Shown here: piece by piece, positions 8,205 through 17,576 of the stretch
Layout: every line of letters starts with the position of its first letter
How positions within the stretch are numbered: position 1 is the first letter of the stretch
Assembly: GCF_014396585.1 (NCBI RefSeq)
Contig: NZ_CP060717.1
Coordinates: forward strand, 124,001 to 188,000
DNA from: Sphingomonas rhizophila
Lineage (GTDB): Bacteria; Pseudomonadota; Alphaproteobacteria; Sphingomonadales; Sphingomonadaceae
Length of the DNA stretch: 64,000 nt
Direction: 5' to 3'
The notes under the pieces: model-generated
What the model was told of the DNA's origin: nothing
Database searches by the model: none
The model's input: only the letters and a program-made list of their open reading frames with translations
Program-made: the position numbers and the translations under genes

Positions 8205-9227
8205 GTGAAGGAAATGCATCCCCATAGTCCGGAGGAGCGGCGCAAGCGGCTCGCCACCCTCCACGCCCGCTTCGGCGCCGAATATGCCGAGCGCCTGAAG
8301 CGCGAGCAGTTGGCGCCTTGGGAGGTCGTCAAGCGCGTCGCCGTCGGCGTCTATGACGACGGCTTCATCCATGCCGGCAACCTGGCCTACCTGGCGATGG
8401 TCGCGCTGTTCCCGTTCATCATCCTTGCCGCGGCGATCGCCAGCCTGATCGGCCGGCAGGAGGACGCGCAGCTGACCGTCGCGACGATCCTGGCGCGGAT
8501 GCCGGGCGAGGTCAGCGGGGTGCTGAGCGGCCCGATCAACGAGGTTCTGGCGGCGCGCGCGGGCACGCTGTTGTGGGTCGGTGCCGCGGTTGGCTTGTGG
8601 ACCGCCGGGAGCTTCATCGAGACGATCCGGGACATTTTGCGCCGCGCCTATGGAGTCAAATATTGCGCGCCCTTCTGGGAATACCGGCTGGGGTCGATCG
8701 CCGTCATCCTGGTGTCCGTGCTGCTGTTGATGGCCGCATTCGGCGCGACCGTGGCGCTGACCAGCGCCCACCATTTCGTCGTCACCTACCTACCCTTTTC
8801 GAACGGGCTGGCGCACACGCTGGGACTGTACCGGCTGGTGCCCGGGGTGACTCTGTTCGTCACCTTCTACTTCATCTTCCTGGCGCTGACTCCGTCGCGT
8901 TATCGGAAGATCAGCTGCCGCAAATGGCCGGGTGCCCTGCTGGTGACCGTTTGGTGGCTGGTGACGGTCGAACTGCTGCCCAACGCCATCGCGGCGTTCG
9001 GTGGCTACGACCGGACCTACGGCAGCCTGGCCGGGGTGATGGTCGCGCTGCTGTTCTTCTTCGTCATCGGGCTTGGCGTGGTGATGGGAGCAGAGCTAAA
9101 CGCGGCGCTGGCCGACCATGGCGACGTGGCGCTGGAAGGCGAAACATATGAGGGCCCGTACACCGAGGATCTCGAGGTGCAGCCGGCCGATGCCGACGAG
9201 AAAGTCGAAGAAGGGGTGATCGGATGA
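8205..9227 (+). CDS. YihY/BrkB family inner-membrane protein
   Basis: A 340-residue polytopic protein with the YihY/BrkB pattern: a basic N-terminus, GVYDDGFIHAGNLAYLAMVALFPF in helix 1, PINEVLAARAGTLLWVGAAVGLW, a YRLGSIAVILVSVLLL helix, and the terminal GGYDRTYGSLAGVMVALLFFF. The family has been confused with RNase BN; it is now treated as a membrane protein of unknown transport role. The start may be GTG 8205 or ATG 8214; AAGGA sits between them. Its stop overlaps the fabI start (ATGA). Confidence 0.88.
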   Translation: MKEMHPHSPEERRKRLATLHARFGAEYAERLKREQLAPWEVVKRVAVGVYDDGFIHAGNLAYLAMVALFPFIILAAAIASLIGRQEDAQLTVATILARMPGEVSGVLSGPINEVLAARAGTLLWVGAAVGLWTAGSFIETIRDILRRAYGVKYCAPFWEYRLGSIAVILVSVLLLMAAFGATVALTSAHHFVVTYLPFSNGLAHTLGLYRLVPGVTLFVTFYFIFLALTPSRYRKISCRKWPGALLVTVWWLVTVELLPNAIAAFGGYDRTYGSLAGVMVALLFFFVIGLGVVMGAELNAALADHGDVALEGETYEGPYTEDLEVQPADADEKVEEGVIG

Positions 9228-10027
9228 CGGGATTGATGGCGGGCAAGCGCGGGCTGATCATGGGCCTGGCCAACGACCGGTCGCTGGCATGGGGGATCGC
9301 CAAGGCGCTTTGCGACCAGGGCGCGGAGCTTGCCTTCAGCTACCAGGGCGAGGCGCTGGAAAAGCGGGTCCGCCCCCTGGCCGAGCAGCTGGGCAGCGAC
9401 GTACTGATCGATTGCGACGTTAGCGACATGGCTGCGCTCGATGCGGCGTTCGAAGCGCTGAAGCAGCGGTGGGACAGCCTCGATTTCGTCGTCCATGCCA
9501 TCGGCTTTTCCGACAAGAATGAGCTTCGCGGCGGCTATGTCGACACCAGCCTCGACAACTTCCTGATGACCATGAACATTTCGGTCTACAGCTTCTGCGC
9601 GGTGGCGCAGCGCGCGCGGGCGATGATGAGCGCGGGCGGCAGCCTGCTGACGCTCAGCTACTACGGCGCGGAAAAGGTCATCCCCCACTACAACGTGATG
9701 GGCATCGCCAAGGCCGCGCTGGAAACGTCGGTGAAATATCTCGCCGCCGACCTCGGCCCCGAGGGCATCCGCGTCAACGCGATCAGCGCCGGGCCGATCA
9801 AGACGCTCGCCGCCAGCGGCATCGGCGACTTCCGCTACATCATGAAGTGGAACGAATATAACGCGCCGTTGCGCCGCAACGTGACGATCGAAGACGTCGG
9901 CGGGGCCGGGTTGTACCTGCTTAGCGAGTTGGCGAGCGGCGTGACGGGCGAGATCCATCACGTCGACAGCGGCTACAACGTCGTCGGCATGAAGGCGGAG
10001 GACGCGCCGGATATCACGGTCGCCTGA
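9224..10027 (+). CDS. fabI: Enoyl-[acyl-carrier-protein] reductase FabI
   Basis: A 267-residue NADH-dependent enzyme that completes each round of fatty-acid elongation by reducing trans-2-enoyl-ACP. The nucleotide site is modified as in FabI (RGLIMGLANDRSLAWGIA), and the catalytic pair is Tyr156 and Lys163 in YNVMGIAK with SYYGAEKVIPHYN before it. Further family motifs are VNAISAGPIKTLAASGI and IHHVDSGYNVVGM. It is translationally coupled to the YihY gene. After the stop, 135 bases hold only a palindromic repeat before acyP. Confidence 0.96.
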   Translation: MTGLMAGKRGLIMGLANDRSLAWGIAKALCDQGAELAFSYQGEALEKRVRPLAEQLGSDVLIDCDVSDMAALDAAFEALKQRWDSLDFVVHAIGFSDKNELRGGYVDTSLDNFLMTMNISVYSFCAVAQRARAMMSAGGSLLTLSYYGAEKVIPHYNVMGIAKAALETSVKYLAADLGPEGIRVNAISAGPIKTLAASGIGDFRYIMKWNEYNAPLRRNVTIEDVGGAGLYLLSELASGVTGEIHHVDSGYNVVGMKAEDAPDITVA

Positions 10028-10117
10028 CCGAGCGCAGCAAACGATTGCGCCCGCAATCGCGACGCAGCGCGAAGAGATCAGGCGAGCCGGCCGGCCTGCG
10101 GCTCCGCCGACAGGACC

Positions 10118-10144
10118 GACGTCACGGATTCACTCCGTGATGGC
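10118..10144. repeat. Palindrome flanking acyP, left copy
   Basis: TCACGGA (10122-10128), a 5-base loop and TCCGTGA (10134-10140). The right copy at 10436-10461 is the reverse complement of this element over about 27 bases with one mismatch. Confidence 0.7.
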
Positions 10145-10162
10145 CCACGGAGGACGAACGAA

Positions 10163-10435
10163 ATGACCATCGCTCGCCACGTCATCGTTACCGGGACGGT
10201 GCAAGGCGTCTTCTTCCGCGCTTGGACCAAGCAGCAGGCCGAGGCGCTCGGCGTTTGCGGCTGGGTCCGGAACTTGCCCAATGGTTCGGTCGAGGCGCTG
10301 GTTGAGGGGGAAGAAGCGGCGGTCGCCGAGCTGGTCGAGCGGATGCGGTCGGGGCCTTCGGGGGCGGCGGTGGCGTCGCTGGAGGTGACGGAGGCCGTGG
10401 CTTCTGGCGCTACTCGGTTCGAGGTTCGGCATTAG
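10163..10435 (+). CDS. acyP: Acylphosphatase
   Basis: A 90-residue enzyme that hydrolyses the carboxyl-phosphate bond of acyl phosphates. The two catalytic elements are visible: VTGTVQGVFFRAWT with the phosphate-binding arginine, and GWVRNLPNGSVEAL with the catalytic asparagine. The length is typical. The gene stands alone between two inverted copies of one palindrome, which looks like a small cassette. A good ribosome-binding site (GGAGGACGAACGA) precedes ATG 10163. Confidence 0.94.
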   Translation: MTIARHVIVTGTVQGVFFRAWTKQQAEALGVCGWVRNLPNGSVEALVEGEEAAVAELVERMRSGPSGAAVASLEVTEAVASGATRFEVRH

Positions 10436-10461
10436 CCGTCACGGAGTGAATCCGTGACGTC
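10436..10461. repeat. Palindrome flanking acyP, right copy
   Basis: TCACGGA (10439-10445) and TCCGTGA (10451-10457) around GTGAA. It is the exact inverted version of the left copy and begins next to the acyP stop codon. It could act as a terminator although no T-run follows. Confidence 0.7.
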
Positions 10462-10552
10462 GATCCGGTCGCTGGAGCGCCGGTCGGCCGGCCTTCGCCG
10501 TCTCTCGACATAGCGACGCCTGCTTCGCGCCGCTTACGCTATGCTCGGCGGC

Positions 10553-11842
10553 TCAGGACGCAAAAGGATCCCGGACCAGAATCGTGTCGTCGCGCTCTGG
10601 CGAGGTGCTGACCAGCGCCACCGGGCAGCGGATCAGCTCCTCGATCCGGCGGACATATTTGATCGCCTGTGCGGGAAGGTCGGCCCATGACCGCGCGCCG
10701 GCGGTGGTGCCGCTCCACCCTTCCATCTCCTCGTAGACCGGGACCGCGCGGGCCTGGTCGGCGGCGTGGGCGGGGAAATAGTCGAGCGTCTGGTCGCCGA
10801 TGCGGTATCCGGTGCAGATCTTCACCGTCGCGAACCCGTCGAGCACGTCGATCTTGGTGAGCGCGATGCCGGTCACGCCGCTGACCGCCGCCGACTGGCG
10901 GACCAGCACCGCGTCGAACCAGCCGCAGCGGCGCTTGCGGCCGGTGACCGTGCCGAATTCATGGCCGCGCTCGCCCAACCGCTGGCCGGTTTCGTCGTCC
11001 AGCTCGGTCGGGAAGGGGCCGGAGCCGACGCGGGTGGTGTAGGCCTTGACGATGCCGAGCACGAAGCCCGCCGCGCTTGGCCCCATGCCGGTGCCGCTGC
11101 CGGTCGTCCCGGCGACGGTATTGGACGAGGTGACGAACGGATAGGTGCCGTGGTCGACATCGAGCAGCACGCCCTGCGCGCCTTCGAACAGGATGCGGCG
11201 GCCGCGCTGCTTGGCCTCGTCGAGGTCGCGCCACACCGGGCGCGCGAAGGACAGGACGAAGTCGGCGATCTCGGCGAGGTCGCGCTTCAACCGTTCGCGG
11301 TCGACCGGCGGCTCGTTGAATCCGGCGCGCAGCGCGTCATGGTGGGCGCACAGGCGGTCGAGCTGCGGATCGAGCTCGCCAAGGTGGGCGAGGTCGCAGA
11401 CGCGGATGGCGCGGCGGCCGACCTTGTCCTCATAGGCCGGACCGATGCCGCGGCGGGTGGTGCCGATCTTGCCCGCGCCGCTGGCGTCCTCACGCATGGC
11501 GTCGAGATCGCGGTGGATCGGCAGGATCAGCGGGCAGGTCTCGGCGATCATCAGCACGTCGGGCTCGATTCGTACGCCCTGGCCGCGCAGCTTTTCGACC
11601 TCGGCCTTCAGTGCCCACGGATCGAGCACGACGCCGTTGCCGATCACCGACGGCGTGCCAGTGACGATTCCGCTGGGCAGGAGGGAGAGCTTGTAGACCT
11701 TGTCGCCGACCACCAGCGTGTGGCCGGCGTTGTGGCCGCCCTGGAAGCGAACGACCATGTCGGCGCGGCTGGCGAGCCAGTCGACGATCTTCCCCTTGCC
11801 CTCGTCGCCCCACTGCGCGCCGATGACGGTGACGTTGCCCAA
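10553..11842 (-). CDS. purA: Adenylosuccinate synthase
   Basis: A 429-residue GTP-dependent ligase joining IMP and aspartate in the first committed AMP step. Conserved elements are [19 protein letters not shown] with the catalytic aspartate, [11 protein letters not shown], the switch region [44 protein letters not shown], and the C-terminal [10 protein letters not shown]. The length is standard. It is monocistronic here and faces away from the serine hydrolase, with a palindromic repeat copy in its upstream region. Confidence 0.97.
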   Translation of the reverse strand: MGNVTVIGAQWGDEGKGKIVDWLASRADMVVRFQGGHNAGHTLVVGDKVYKLSLLPSGIVTGTPSVIGNGVVLDPWALKAEVEKLRGQGVRIEPDVLMIAETCPLILPIHRDLDAMREDASGAGKIGTTRRGIGPAYEDKVGRRAIRVCDLAHLGELDPQLDRLCAHHDALRAGFNEPPVDRERLKRDLAEIADFVLSFARPVWRDLDEAKQRGRRILFEGAQGVLLDVDHGTYPFVTSSNTVAGTTGSGTGMGPSAAGFVLGIVKAYTTRVGSGPFPTELDDETGQRLGERGHEFGTVTGRKRRCGWFDAVLVRQSAAVSGVTGIALTKIDVLDGFATVKICTGYRIGDQTLDYFPAHAADQARAVPVYEEMEGWSGTTAGARSWADLPAQAIKYVRRIEELIRCPVALVSTSPERDDTILVRDPFAS

Positions 11843-11909
11843 CGTGATTCCCCTGACGGTTGCGGCAGCGCCTTAGGGGAGCCGGCGGCGAGGGTCAAAA
11901 AGGATGGGA

Positions 11910-11942
11910 GCTAATGTCCGGAATGGGTGGAAAGCGGGCATT
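11910..11942. repeat. Palindromic interspersed repeat, short form (copy 4)
   Basis: GCTAATGTCCGGAATGGGTG followed by GAAAGCGGGCATT. Unlike most copies it lies between two divergent genes, in the 5' region of both purA and the serine hydrolase. Confidence 0.75.
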
Positions 11943-13457
11943 GCGCTCGCCCGACTTCCGGAGCACCTTCCTTAAGGATGGTCAAACATTTCTGGGCCGG
12001 CGAGAATTTCTGGGGCGGGAACATTAGCTCTCACGACGCCTGCGCTGACGGCTGTTTCAGCCGCGGGGTGGGACCGGCTTTCCGCCGCCCGAGAACAGAC
12101 GCGGAAGTTCATCGTCGATGGAGTTCCATCGCTATCGGTAGCAGTTATCCACCGTGGGATCCCGATGTGGGTCGAGGCGTTCGGCTGGGCCGATCGGGAT
12201 CGACGGCTGCCGGCCCACGCGACGACACCCTATGCGATCGCTTCCGCGAGCAAACCGTTTACCGGCATGGCGGTCGCCAAGTTGATCGCCGACGGGCGTG
12301 TGTCGCTGGAGCAACCGATCGAGCGATATATCGAAGGCGTTACCATCAGAGCGCGCGGCGGCTTTCCGGTGACCGTCCGGCAAGCACTCCAGCATCAATC
12401 AGGCATTCCGCGCCATTGGCGAAATTTTTTCGCCGGCCAAGGCAGACCACCGACGTTCAGGAACGTCGCAAGAGAGCACGCATTCGCGACCGCAGCCCAA
12501 GGCAAGAGATACGTTTATTCAAACATGAACTATGGCCTGCTTGCCGCCGTGGTCGAAACGGTAGCGGGTCGGCCATTTCACCAATTCCTGAACGAGATCA
12601 TTTTTCAGCCGCTCGCGATCACGACGGCAAAACCACTCGAAGCGCACTTCCCTAATTGGCATGCCGCCGTTCCTTACGAAGAAGACGGCACTCCGATTCC
12701 GCCCTATCTCGTTGACGAAACGGGGGCCCGAGATCTCGTCATGACCGCCTTCGACCTTGCTCGGGTCGGCCTCGCTAACCTGAATGGACGACTTGGGCAG
12801 GTCAGTCAGTTGATGCTTCGTCACCGAGCGCCATTGAGCCCCAGCGGTGCGAGCAAAGCCTCGTACGGACTGGGCTGGGTCGTCGAGGAAGATAGTCCTG
12901 CGGCGCTGTTCAGCTATGGCCACACCGGTGAAGGGCCGGGGGCGGCTGCAAGCCTCACGATCGTTCCTGGCGAAGAACTTGTAGTGGCGACGATCGCCAA
13001 CCAGCAGGGGGCGCCGGCGTACATGCTGAACGAGATGATCGTGGACGCAATGAGCCCACAGTTTGCCGCGCGCCGAAAGGCGCACCCGTTCGTTTCTGCG
13101 CCGGCCGACGAAGAGGCTTTGCAATCACTCGCGGGTCGTTGGGAAGGCCGGGTCGAATCATCGTCGGGTGTGCATCTCGTGTGGATCGAAATTGACCCCT
13201 CCACCCGATCTGCATTGTCCATCGGTCAGCAAAAATCGCCGATCACACATCTTGTGGTGCGCGACGGCGTGCTGACGGGGCGCGCGGAAGTCACTCTCCC
13301 CGTGCCGGACGCCCGGTCTTGGCCGCATCAATCGAGGTTATCCGTGGAGCTTCGCGCAAACGAACTCGACGGGACGATCGCGGCCTACGCGAATCGAGGC
13401 AAAGTTGCGCATGACCAGTTCTGGCTGAGCTATCCCCTACGACTACATCGGGCGTGA
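11923..13457 (+). CDS. Serine hydrolase, beta-lactamase/class C PBP fold (frameshifted in this sequence)
   Basis: The intact frame from ATG 12165 gives 430 residues and already holds the active-site SASK (Ser27/Lys30 of that frame), the YSN motif in YVYSNMNYG and the HTG-type GHTGEGPG, all of the class C beta-lactamase/esterase fold. But 12165 lies inside the conserved fold. The same frame is open back to 11976 without a start codon and reads TLALTTPALTAVSAAGW, then FIVDGVPSLSVAVIHRGIP. In another frame the preceding bases read RREFLG, a twin-arginine signature. Adding one G to the run at 12012-12015 joins them into a Tat-exported enzyme, so it was probably exported. The true start may be ATG 11923 or later. 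Confidence 0.8.
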
Positions 13458-13460
13458 ACG

Positions 13461-13492
13461 AAAGTTTCCGCAACGGGTCGAAGCGGACACAC
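13461..13492. repeat. Palindromic interspersed repeat, short degenerate form (copy 5)
   Basis: TTTCCGCAACGGGTCGAAGC followed by GGACAC. It sits between the convergent stops of the serine hydrolase and serA. Confidence 0.65.
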
Positions 13493-13511
13493 CGGCTCGA
13501 ACCGCATTCCA

Positions 13512-15092
13512 TCAAATCACCAGCGGGACGACCTTCCTCACCCCTTCGAGCGCGCACAGCGTCTTGACGACGTCCGGGCCGATCTTGCCGTCGACCGCGA
13601 CCAGCGAGGCGGCGTCGCCGCGGGCCTTTCGGCGGCCGAGGTTGAAGGTGGCGATGTTGATGCCAGCCTCGCCGAGCGCGGTGCCGAGCTTGCCGATGAA
13701 GCCCGGCGTGTCGGTATTGACGATGTAGAGCATCGAGCCGCCAAGCTCGGCCTCGATCTCGATCCCGAACAGCTCGACCAGGCGCGGGTTGGCGTTGCCG
13801 AACAGCGTGCCGGCGACGCGGCGCGTGCCCTTCGATGTCGTCGCCTCGACCGCGACCAGCGTGTGATAGGCGCCCTCGCGGTCGTGGCGGACCTCGCGGA
13901 CGTCGAGGCCGCGTTCCTTGGCCAGGAAGGGCGCGTTGACCATGTTCACCGTGTCGGAATAGGTGCCCATCAGGCCCGCAAGCACTGCGCCGGTGATCGG
14001 CTTCGGATTGAGCTGTGCCGCAGCGCCCTCGACCTCGATCGCCACCGCCTTGATGTCCTCGCCAACGACCTGGCCGACCAGCTTCCCAAGGCTTTCGGCC
14101 AGCGCCATGTAGGGGCGCAATTTCGGCGCTTCCTCAGCCGACAGGGACGGCATGTTGATGGCGTTGGTGACGCCGCCGAGGAGCAGGAAGTCGCTCATCT
14201 GCTCCGCGACCTGAATGGCGACGTTGACCTGCGCCTCGCTGGTCGACGCGCCGAGGTGGGGCGTGGAGATGAAGTTGGGGGTGCCGAAGAGCGGCGACGC
14301 CTTGGCGGGTTCGGTTTCGAACACGTCCAATGCCGCGCCACCGACCTGGCCGCTGTCGAGCGCGTCCTTCAATGCCGCCTCGTCGATCAGGCCGCCGCGG
14401 GCGCAATTGATGATGCGCACGCCACGCTTGGTCTTGGCGATGTTGTCGCGGCTCAGGATGTTGCGGGTCTGGTCGGTCAGCGGGGTGTGGAGCGTGATGA
14501 AGTCGGCGCGCTTCAGAAGCTCGTCCAGCTCCACCTTCTCGATGCCAAGGTCGACGGCGCGTTCGGGCGTCAGGAAGGGATCGAACGCAACGACCTTCAT
14601 CTTCAGGCCCAGTGCACGGCTGGCGACGATCGACCCGATGTTGCCGGCGCCGATCAGGCCGAGCGTCTTGCCGGTGACCTCGACGCCCATGAAGCGGTTC
14701 TTTTCCCACTTGCCGGCCTGGGTCGACAGGTCGGCCTCGGGCAGCTGGCGGGCGAGCGCGAACATCAGGGCGATGGCGTGTTCCGCGGTGGTGATCGAGT
14801 TGCCGAACGGGGTGTTCATGACGACCACGCCGCGCGCGGTGGCGGCGGGGATGTCGACATTGTCGACGCCGATCCCGGCGCGGCCGACGACCTTCAGATT
14901 TGTCGCCGCGTCGATGATCTTCGCGGTGACCTTGGTGGAGCTGCGGATGGCGAGGCCTTCGTACTGGTCAATAATCGCAGCGAGCTCTTCCGGGGTCTGG
15001 CCGGTGATCTCGTCGACCTCGATCCCGCGTTCGCGGAAGATGGCCGCGGCCTTGGGGTCCATCTGGTCGGAAATGAGGACTTTGACGGTCAT
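13512..15092 (-). CDS. serA: D-3-phosphoglycerate dehydrogenase
   Basis: A 526-residue NAD enzyme that starts serine synthesis. The N-terminal substrate/NAD domains show GRAGIGVDNVDI, the nucleotide loop GLIGAGNIGSIVASRA, NCARGGLIDEAAL and the catalytic HLGAST. An intervening domain follows, and a C-terminal ACT domain (LYIVNTDTPGFIGKLGTALGEAGINIATFNLGR) is expected to sense serine. The ATG at 15090-15092 overlaps the serC stop codon, so the two genes form a serC-serA operon. Confidence 0.97.
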   Translation of the reverse strand: MTVKVLISDQMDPKAAAIFRERGIEVDEITGQTPEELAAIIDQYEGLAIRSSTKVTAKIIDAATNLKVVGRAGIGVDNVDIPAATARGVVVMNTPFGNSITTAEHAIALMFALARQLPEADLSTQAGKWEKNRFMGVEVTGKTLGLIGAGNIGSIVASRALGLKMKVVAFDPFLTPERAVDLGIEKVELDELLKRADFITLHTPLTDQTRNILSRDNIAKTKRGVRIINCARGGLIDEAALKDALDSGQVGGAALDVFETEPAKASPLFGTPNFISTPHLGASTSEAQVNVAIQVAEQMSDFLLLGGVTNAINMPSLSAEEAPKLRPYMALAESLGKLVGQVVGEDIKAVAIEVEGAAAQLNPKPITGAVLAGLMGTYSDTVNMVNAPFLAKERGLDVREVRHDREGAYHTLVAVEATTSKGTRRVAGTLFGNANPRLVELFGIEIEAELGGSMLYIVNTDTPGFIGKLGTALGEAGINIATFNLGRRKARGDAASLVAVDGKIGPDVVKTLCALEGVRKVVPLVI

Positions 15093-16207
15093 TATGCTTG
15101 CTCCCTGGCCCAGTCGAGCCACGGCCCGAGGGCCTCGATATCGGCTGTGTCGACGGTTGCGCCGCACCAGATGCGAAGGCCCGGCGGGGCGTCGCGATAG
15201 CTGGCGATGTCGAACGCCGCGCCTTCCTGCTCGAGCAGCTTGGCGAAACGCTTGATGGTGTCGGCGTCGGCGCCCTCGACGGTCAGGCAGACGCTGGTCT
15301 TCGACCGCGTGGCCAGATCGGCGGCGAGGTGGCCGAGCCAGTTGCGCTGCTCGACGATCCGGTCGAGCGCGGCGGCATTGGCTTCGGTGCGGGCGATGAG
15401 GCCGCGAAGGCCGCCGAGCGATTTCGCCCATTCCAGCGCGACGATCGCGTCCTCGACCGCCAGCATCGATGGCGTGTTGATCGTCTCGCCGACGAAGATG
15501 CCCTCGGTCAGCTTGCCCTTCGACACCAGACGGAACAGCTTGGGCAGCGGCCGGTCGGGCGTGAAGCTTTCCAGCCGCTCGACCGCGCGCGGGCCGAGGA
15601 TGAGGACGCCGTGCGCGCCCTCGCCGCCGAGCGCCTTCTGCCAGCTGAAGGTCGCGACATCGATCTTGGACCAGTCGATGTCGTAGGCGAACACCGCGCT
15701 GGTCGCGTCGGCGAAGGACAGGCCCTCGCGGTCGGCCGGGATCCAGTCGGCGTTTGGAACTCGCACGCCGGACGTGGTGCCGTTCCAGGTGAACAGGACG
15801 TCGTTCGACCAGTCGACCTGCGCCAGGTCCGGCATGTCGCCATAGTCGGCGCGGATGACGGTGGGGTCGAGCTTCAGTTGCTTGACCGCGTCGGTGACCC
15901 AGCCTTCGCCGAAGCTTTCCCACGCCAGCGTCGTCACCGGGCGGGCGCCCAGCATCGTCCACATCGCCATTTCGAAGGCGCCGGTGTCGCTGCCCGGCAC
16001 GATGCCGATGCGGTGGGTGTCGGGAAGTTGCAACATCTCGCGCATCAGGTCGATGCACAGGGCGAGGCGCTTCTTGCCCAGGCCGCTGCGATGCGAACGG
16101 CCGAGGACGGCGGTGTCGAGTTGGTCGGGGCTCCAGCCGGGCGGCTTGGCGCACGGTCCGGACGAAAAATGCGGACGCGCGGGGCGCGTCGTCGGCTTGT
16201 CAGTCAT
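15092..16207 (-). CDS. serC: Phosphoserine aminotransferase
   Basis: A 371-residue PLP enzyme that converts 3-phosphohydroxypyruvate to phosphoserine. It begins [19 protein letters not shown], as in the alphaproteobacterial subgroup. The PLP lysine is in [23 protein letters not shown], and the phosphate-contact residues lie in [11 protein letters not shown]. The serine it makes also feeds the serine palmitoyltransferase encoded about 12 kb away. The leader holds two hairpins, one covering the ribosome-binding site. Confidence 0.97.
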   Translation of the reverse strand: MTDKPTTRPARPHFSSGPCAKPPGWSPDQLDTAVLGRSHRSGLGKKRLALCIDLMREMLQLPDTHRIGIVPGSDTGAFEMAMWTMLGARPVTTLAWESFGEGWVTDAVKQLKLDPTVIRADYGDMPDLAQVDWSNDVLFTWNGTTSGVRVPNADWIPADREGLSFADATSAVFAYDIDWSKIDVATFSWQKALGGEGAHGVLILGPRAVERLESFTPDRPLPKLFRLVSKGKLTEGIFVGETINTPSMLAVEDAIVALEWAKSLGGLRGLIARTEANAAALDRIVEQRNWLGHLAADLATRSKTSVCLTVEGADADTIKRFAKLLEQEGAAFDIASYRDAPPGLRIWCGATVDTADIEALGPWLDWAREQA

Positions 16208-16262
16208 GTAACTCTCCTCACAGAGAGCGCGCGCCGCGTTGGGACGGCGTGGCCCGACGCCG
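16208..16262 (-). promoter_or_regulatory. Possible structured 5' leader of serC
   Basis: In the serC transcript a 6-bp stem (CGGCGT/ACGCCG, 16245-16262) is followed by CTCTC/GAGAG (16212-16227), whose 3' arm includes the GAGGAGAG ribosome-binding site. Two small hairpins ending at the start codon are reminiscent of the serC leader motif described in alphaproteobacteria, but I cannot confirm a match to its consensus. Confidence 0.35.
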
Positions 16263-16389
16263 GAATGGCCGGATTTGCCCGCCGGAGCAAGCGTTTATTT
16301 CGCAAGTGCAGCAAGGGATTCGCGTCCGACGAATCGACGAAACGCAGCGAAATTGGCCGAAAATCTTAATCTCGATCAACCGAATCCAT

Positions 16390-16409
16390 CCGTTCATCCC
16401 GATGAACGG
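16390..16409. promoter_or_regulatory. 20-bp perfect palindrome, likely operator
   Basis: CCGTTCATC, two bases, then GATGAACGG is a perfect 9+9 inverted repeat, and GGTTCATCC follows as an extra half-site. It stands mid-way (about 185 bases each side) between the divergent starts of serC and the M23 peptidase, in an otherwise gene-free stretch of 385 bases. No factor is recognised. Confidence 0.5.
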
Positions 16410-16592
16410 ACGGTTCATCCCTGGAGGGGGAACCGACAGTTGAATTCATTAACCAATGCGGGCCAGTTTCGCCTCTCCAAGACGCGCACGGGCAATTTGC
16501 GTATCTGGAACCGGGGCTGGGGAGCTCCAGACAGACGTAAAACCGGTCCGCGCCATTAGCGCCGCGGGCTTGAGGAATGGAGCGATACGGGG

Positions 16593-17527
16593 ATGACCAC
16601 TTTGACCGGGGCCAAGCAAGGCGTGTTCCGCCGTCGCGACCTGTTCGTGCATGACGGTAGCCACCTGCGCCGCATCAGCCTTACCGCCCCCGTCCAGGCC
16701 GCGATGGCCGTCCTCCTTCTTTTTGTCGTGGGCTGGTCGGCCTTTGCCACCGCCCGAATGGTCACCGCTTCCCCGACCGCCGTCCCCAAGCTTCTGTCTC
16801 CCCCGAAATCGCCCGCCTCGCCGCCGCCACCCAGGAACGCGTTGCCCGGATCGAACAGCGCCAGCAGCTGATCGCCGCAATGCTCGCCACCGACGAAATC
16901 GACCCGGCGATGGTTCGCCGCCTCGTCGCCTCCTCGTCGGCCGAGGGCGCGCAGGGCGGCCCGTTCGAGCCGGTCAAGGGCGGCGACGCCACCTTCAAGC
17001 AGCTGTTCACCAGCTGGAAGAAGCTCGACAATCTGGCCGATGGCGCGATCGCGGTCCCGTCGGAAAAGCCGGTGCGCAGCGCCGAATTCACCTCGGGCTA
17101 TGGCGTCCGCAGCGACCCGTTCAAGGGCCGCGCCGCGATGCACGCCGGCATCGACCTCGCCGGACCGCTCGGCACCCCAATCTACGCGACCGCTGATGGC
17201 GTCGTGTCGACCGCAGGCTACAACAGCGGCGGCTATGGCAACCTCATCAAGGTCGATCATGGCAAGGGCATCGAAACCCGTTACGGTCACTTGTCGTCGA
17301 TGGCGGTCCAGGCCGGCCAGCGCGTCACCCGCGGCCAGCTGATCGGCCGCATGGGCTCGACCGGCCGCTCGACCGGCAGCCATCTTCACTATGAAGTCCG
17401 GATCGACGGTCGCGCCGTCAACCCGATCCCGTTCATGAAGTCGAACGATTATCTGCTCGCCATGCAGCAGAAGGGCAATGCGTCCCATTCGATGGACGCC
17501 GTCGCGCTGGGCGGCCCGAAGCGCTAA
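16593..17527 (+). CDS. M23 family metallopeptidase (frameshifted in this sequence)
   Basis: The N-terminal piece (16593-16871 in the first frame) encodes a basic cytoplasmic start and one membrane anchor (AAMAVLLLFVVGWSAFATARM). The second piece continues in a frame open through VSPEIARLAAATQERVARIEQ, a coiled-coil stretch, into the ATG-containing region at 16880 and the LytM/M23 domain: FTSGYGVRSDPF, HAGIDLAG with the zinc ligands, TRYGHLS and SHLHYEVRIDG. One extra C in the run at 16771-16774 would join them into one protein of about 310 residues. It would cut or regulate peptidoglycan at the periplasmic face. Confidence 0.88.
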
Positions 17528-17576
17528 AGCGCTGACGGCACTTGATCCGGGGCGCCCGCCGCCCCAATTCACGACG

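Noticed and set aside
13512-16154. An apparent 880-residue minus-strand reading frame covering serA and most of serC
   Set aside because: Its first about 350 residues are serC read in the wrong frame (arginine/proline-rich shadow). The real genes are serA from 15092 and serC from 16207, each with complete family motifs.
10766-16369. Long plus-strand frames antisense to purA, serA and serC (10766-11914, 13863-15200, 15098-16369)
   Set aside because: They are mirror frames of highly conserved genes in GC-rich DNA, with Ala/Arg/Asp-rich composition and no domain.
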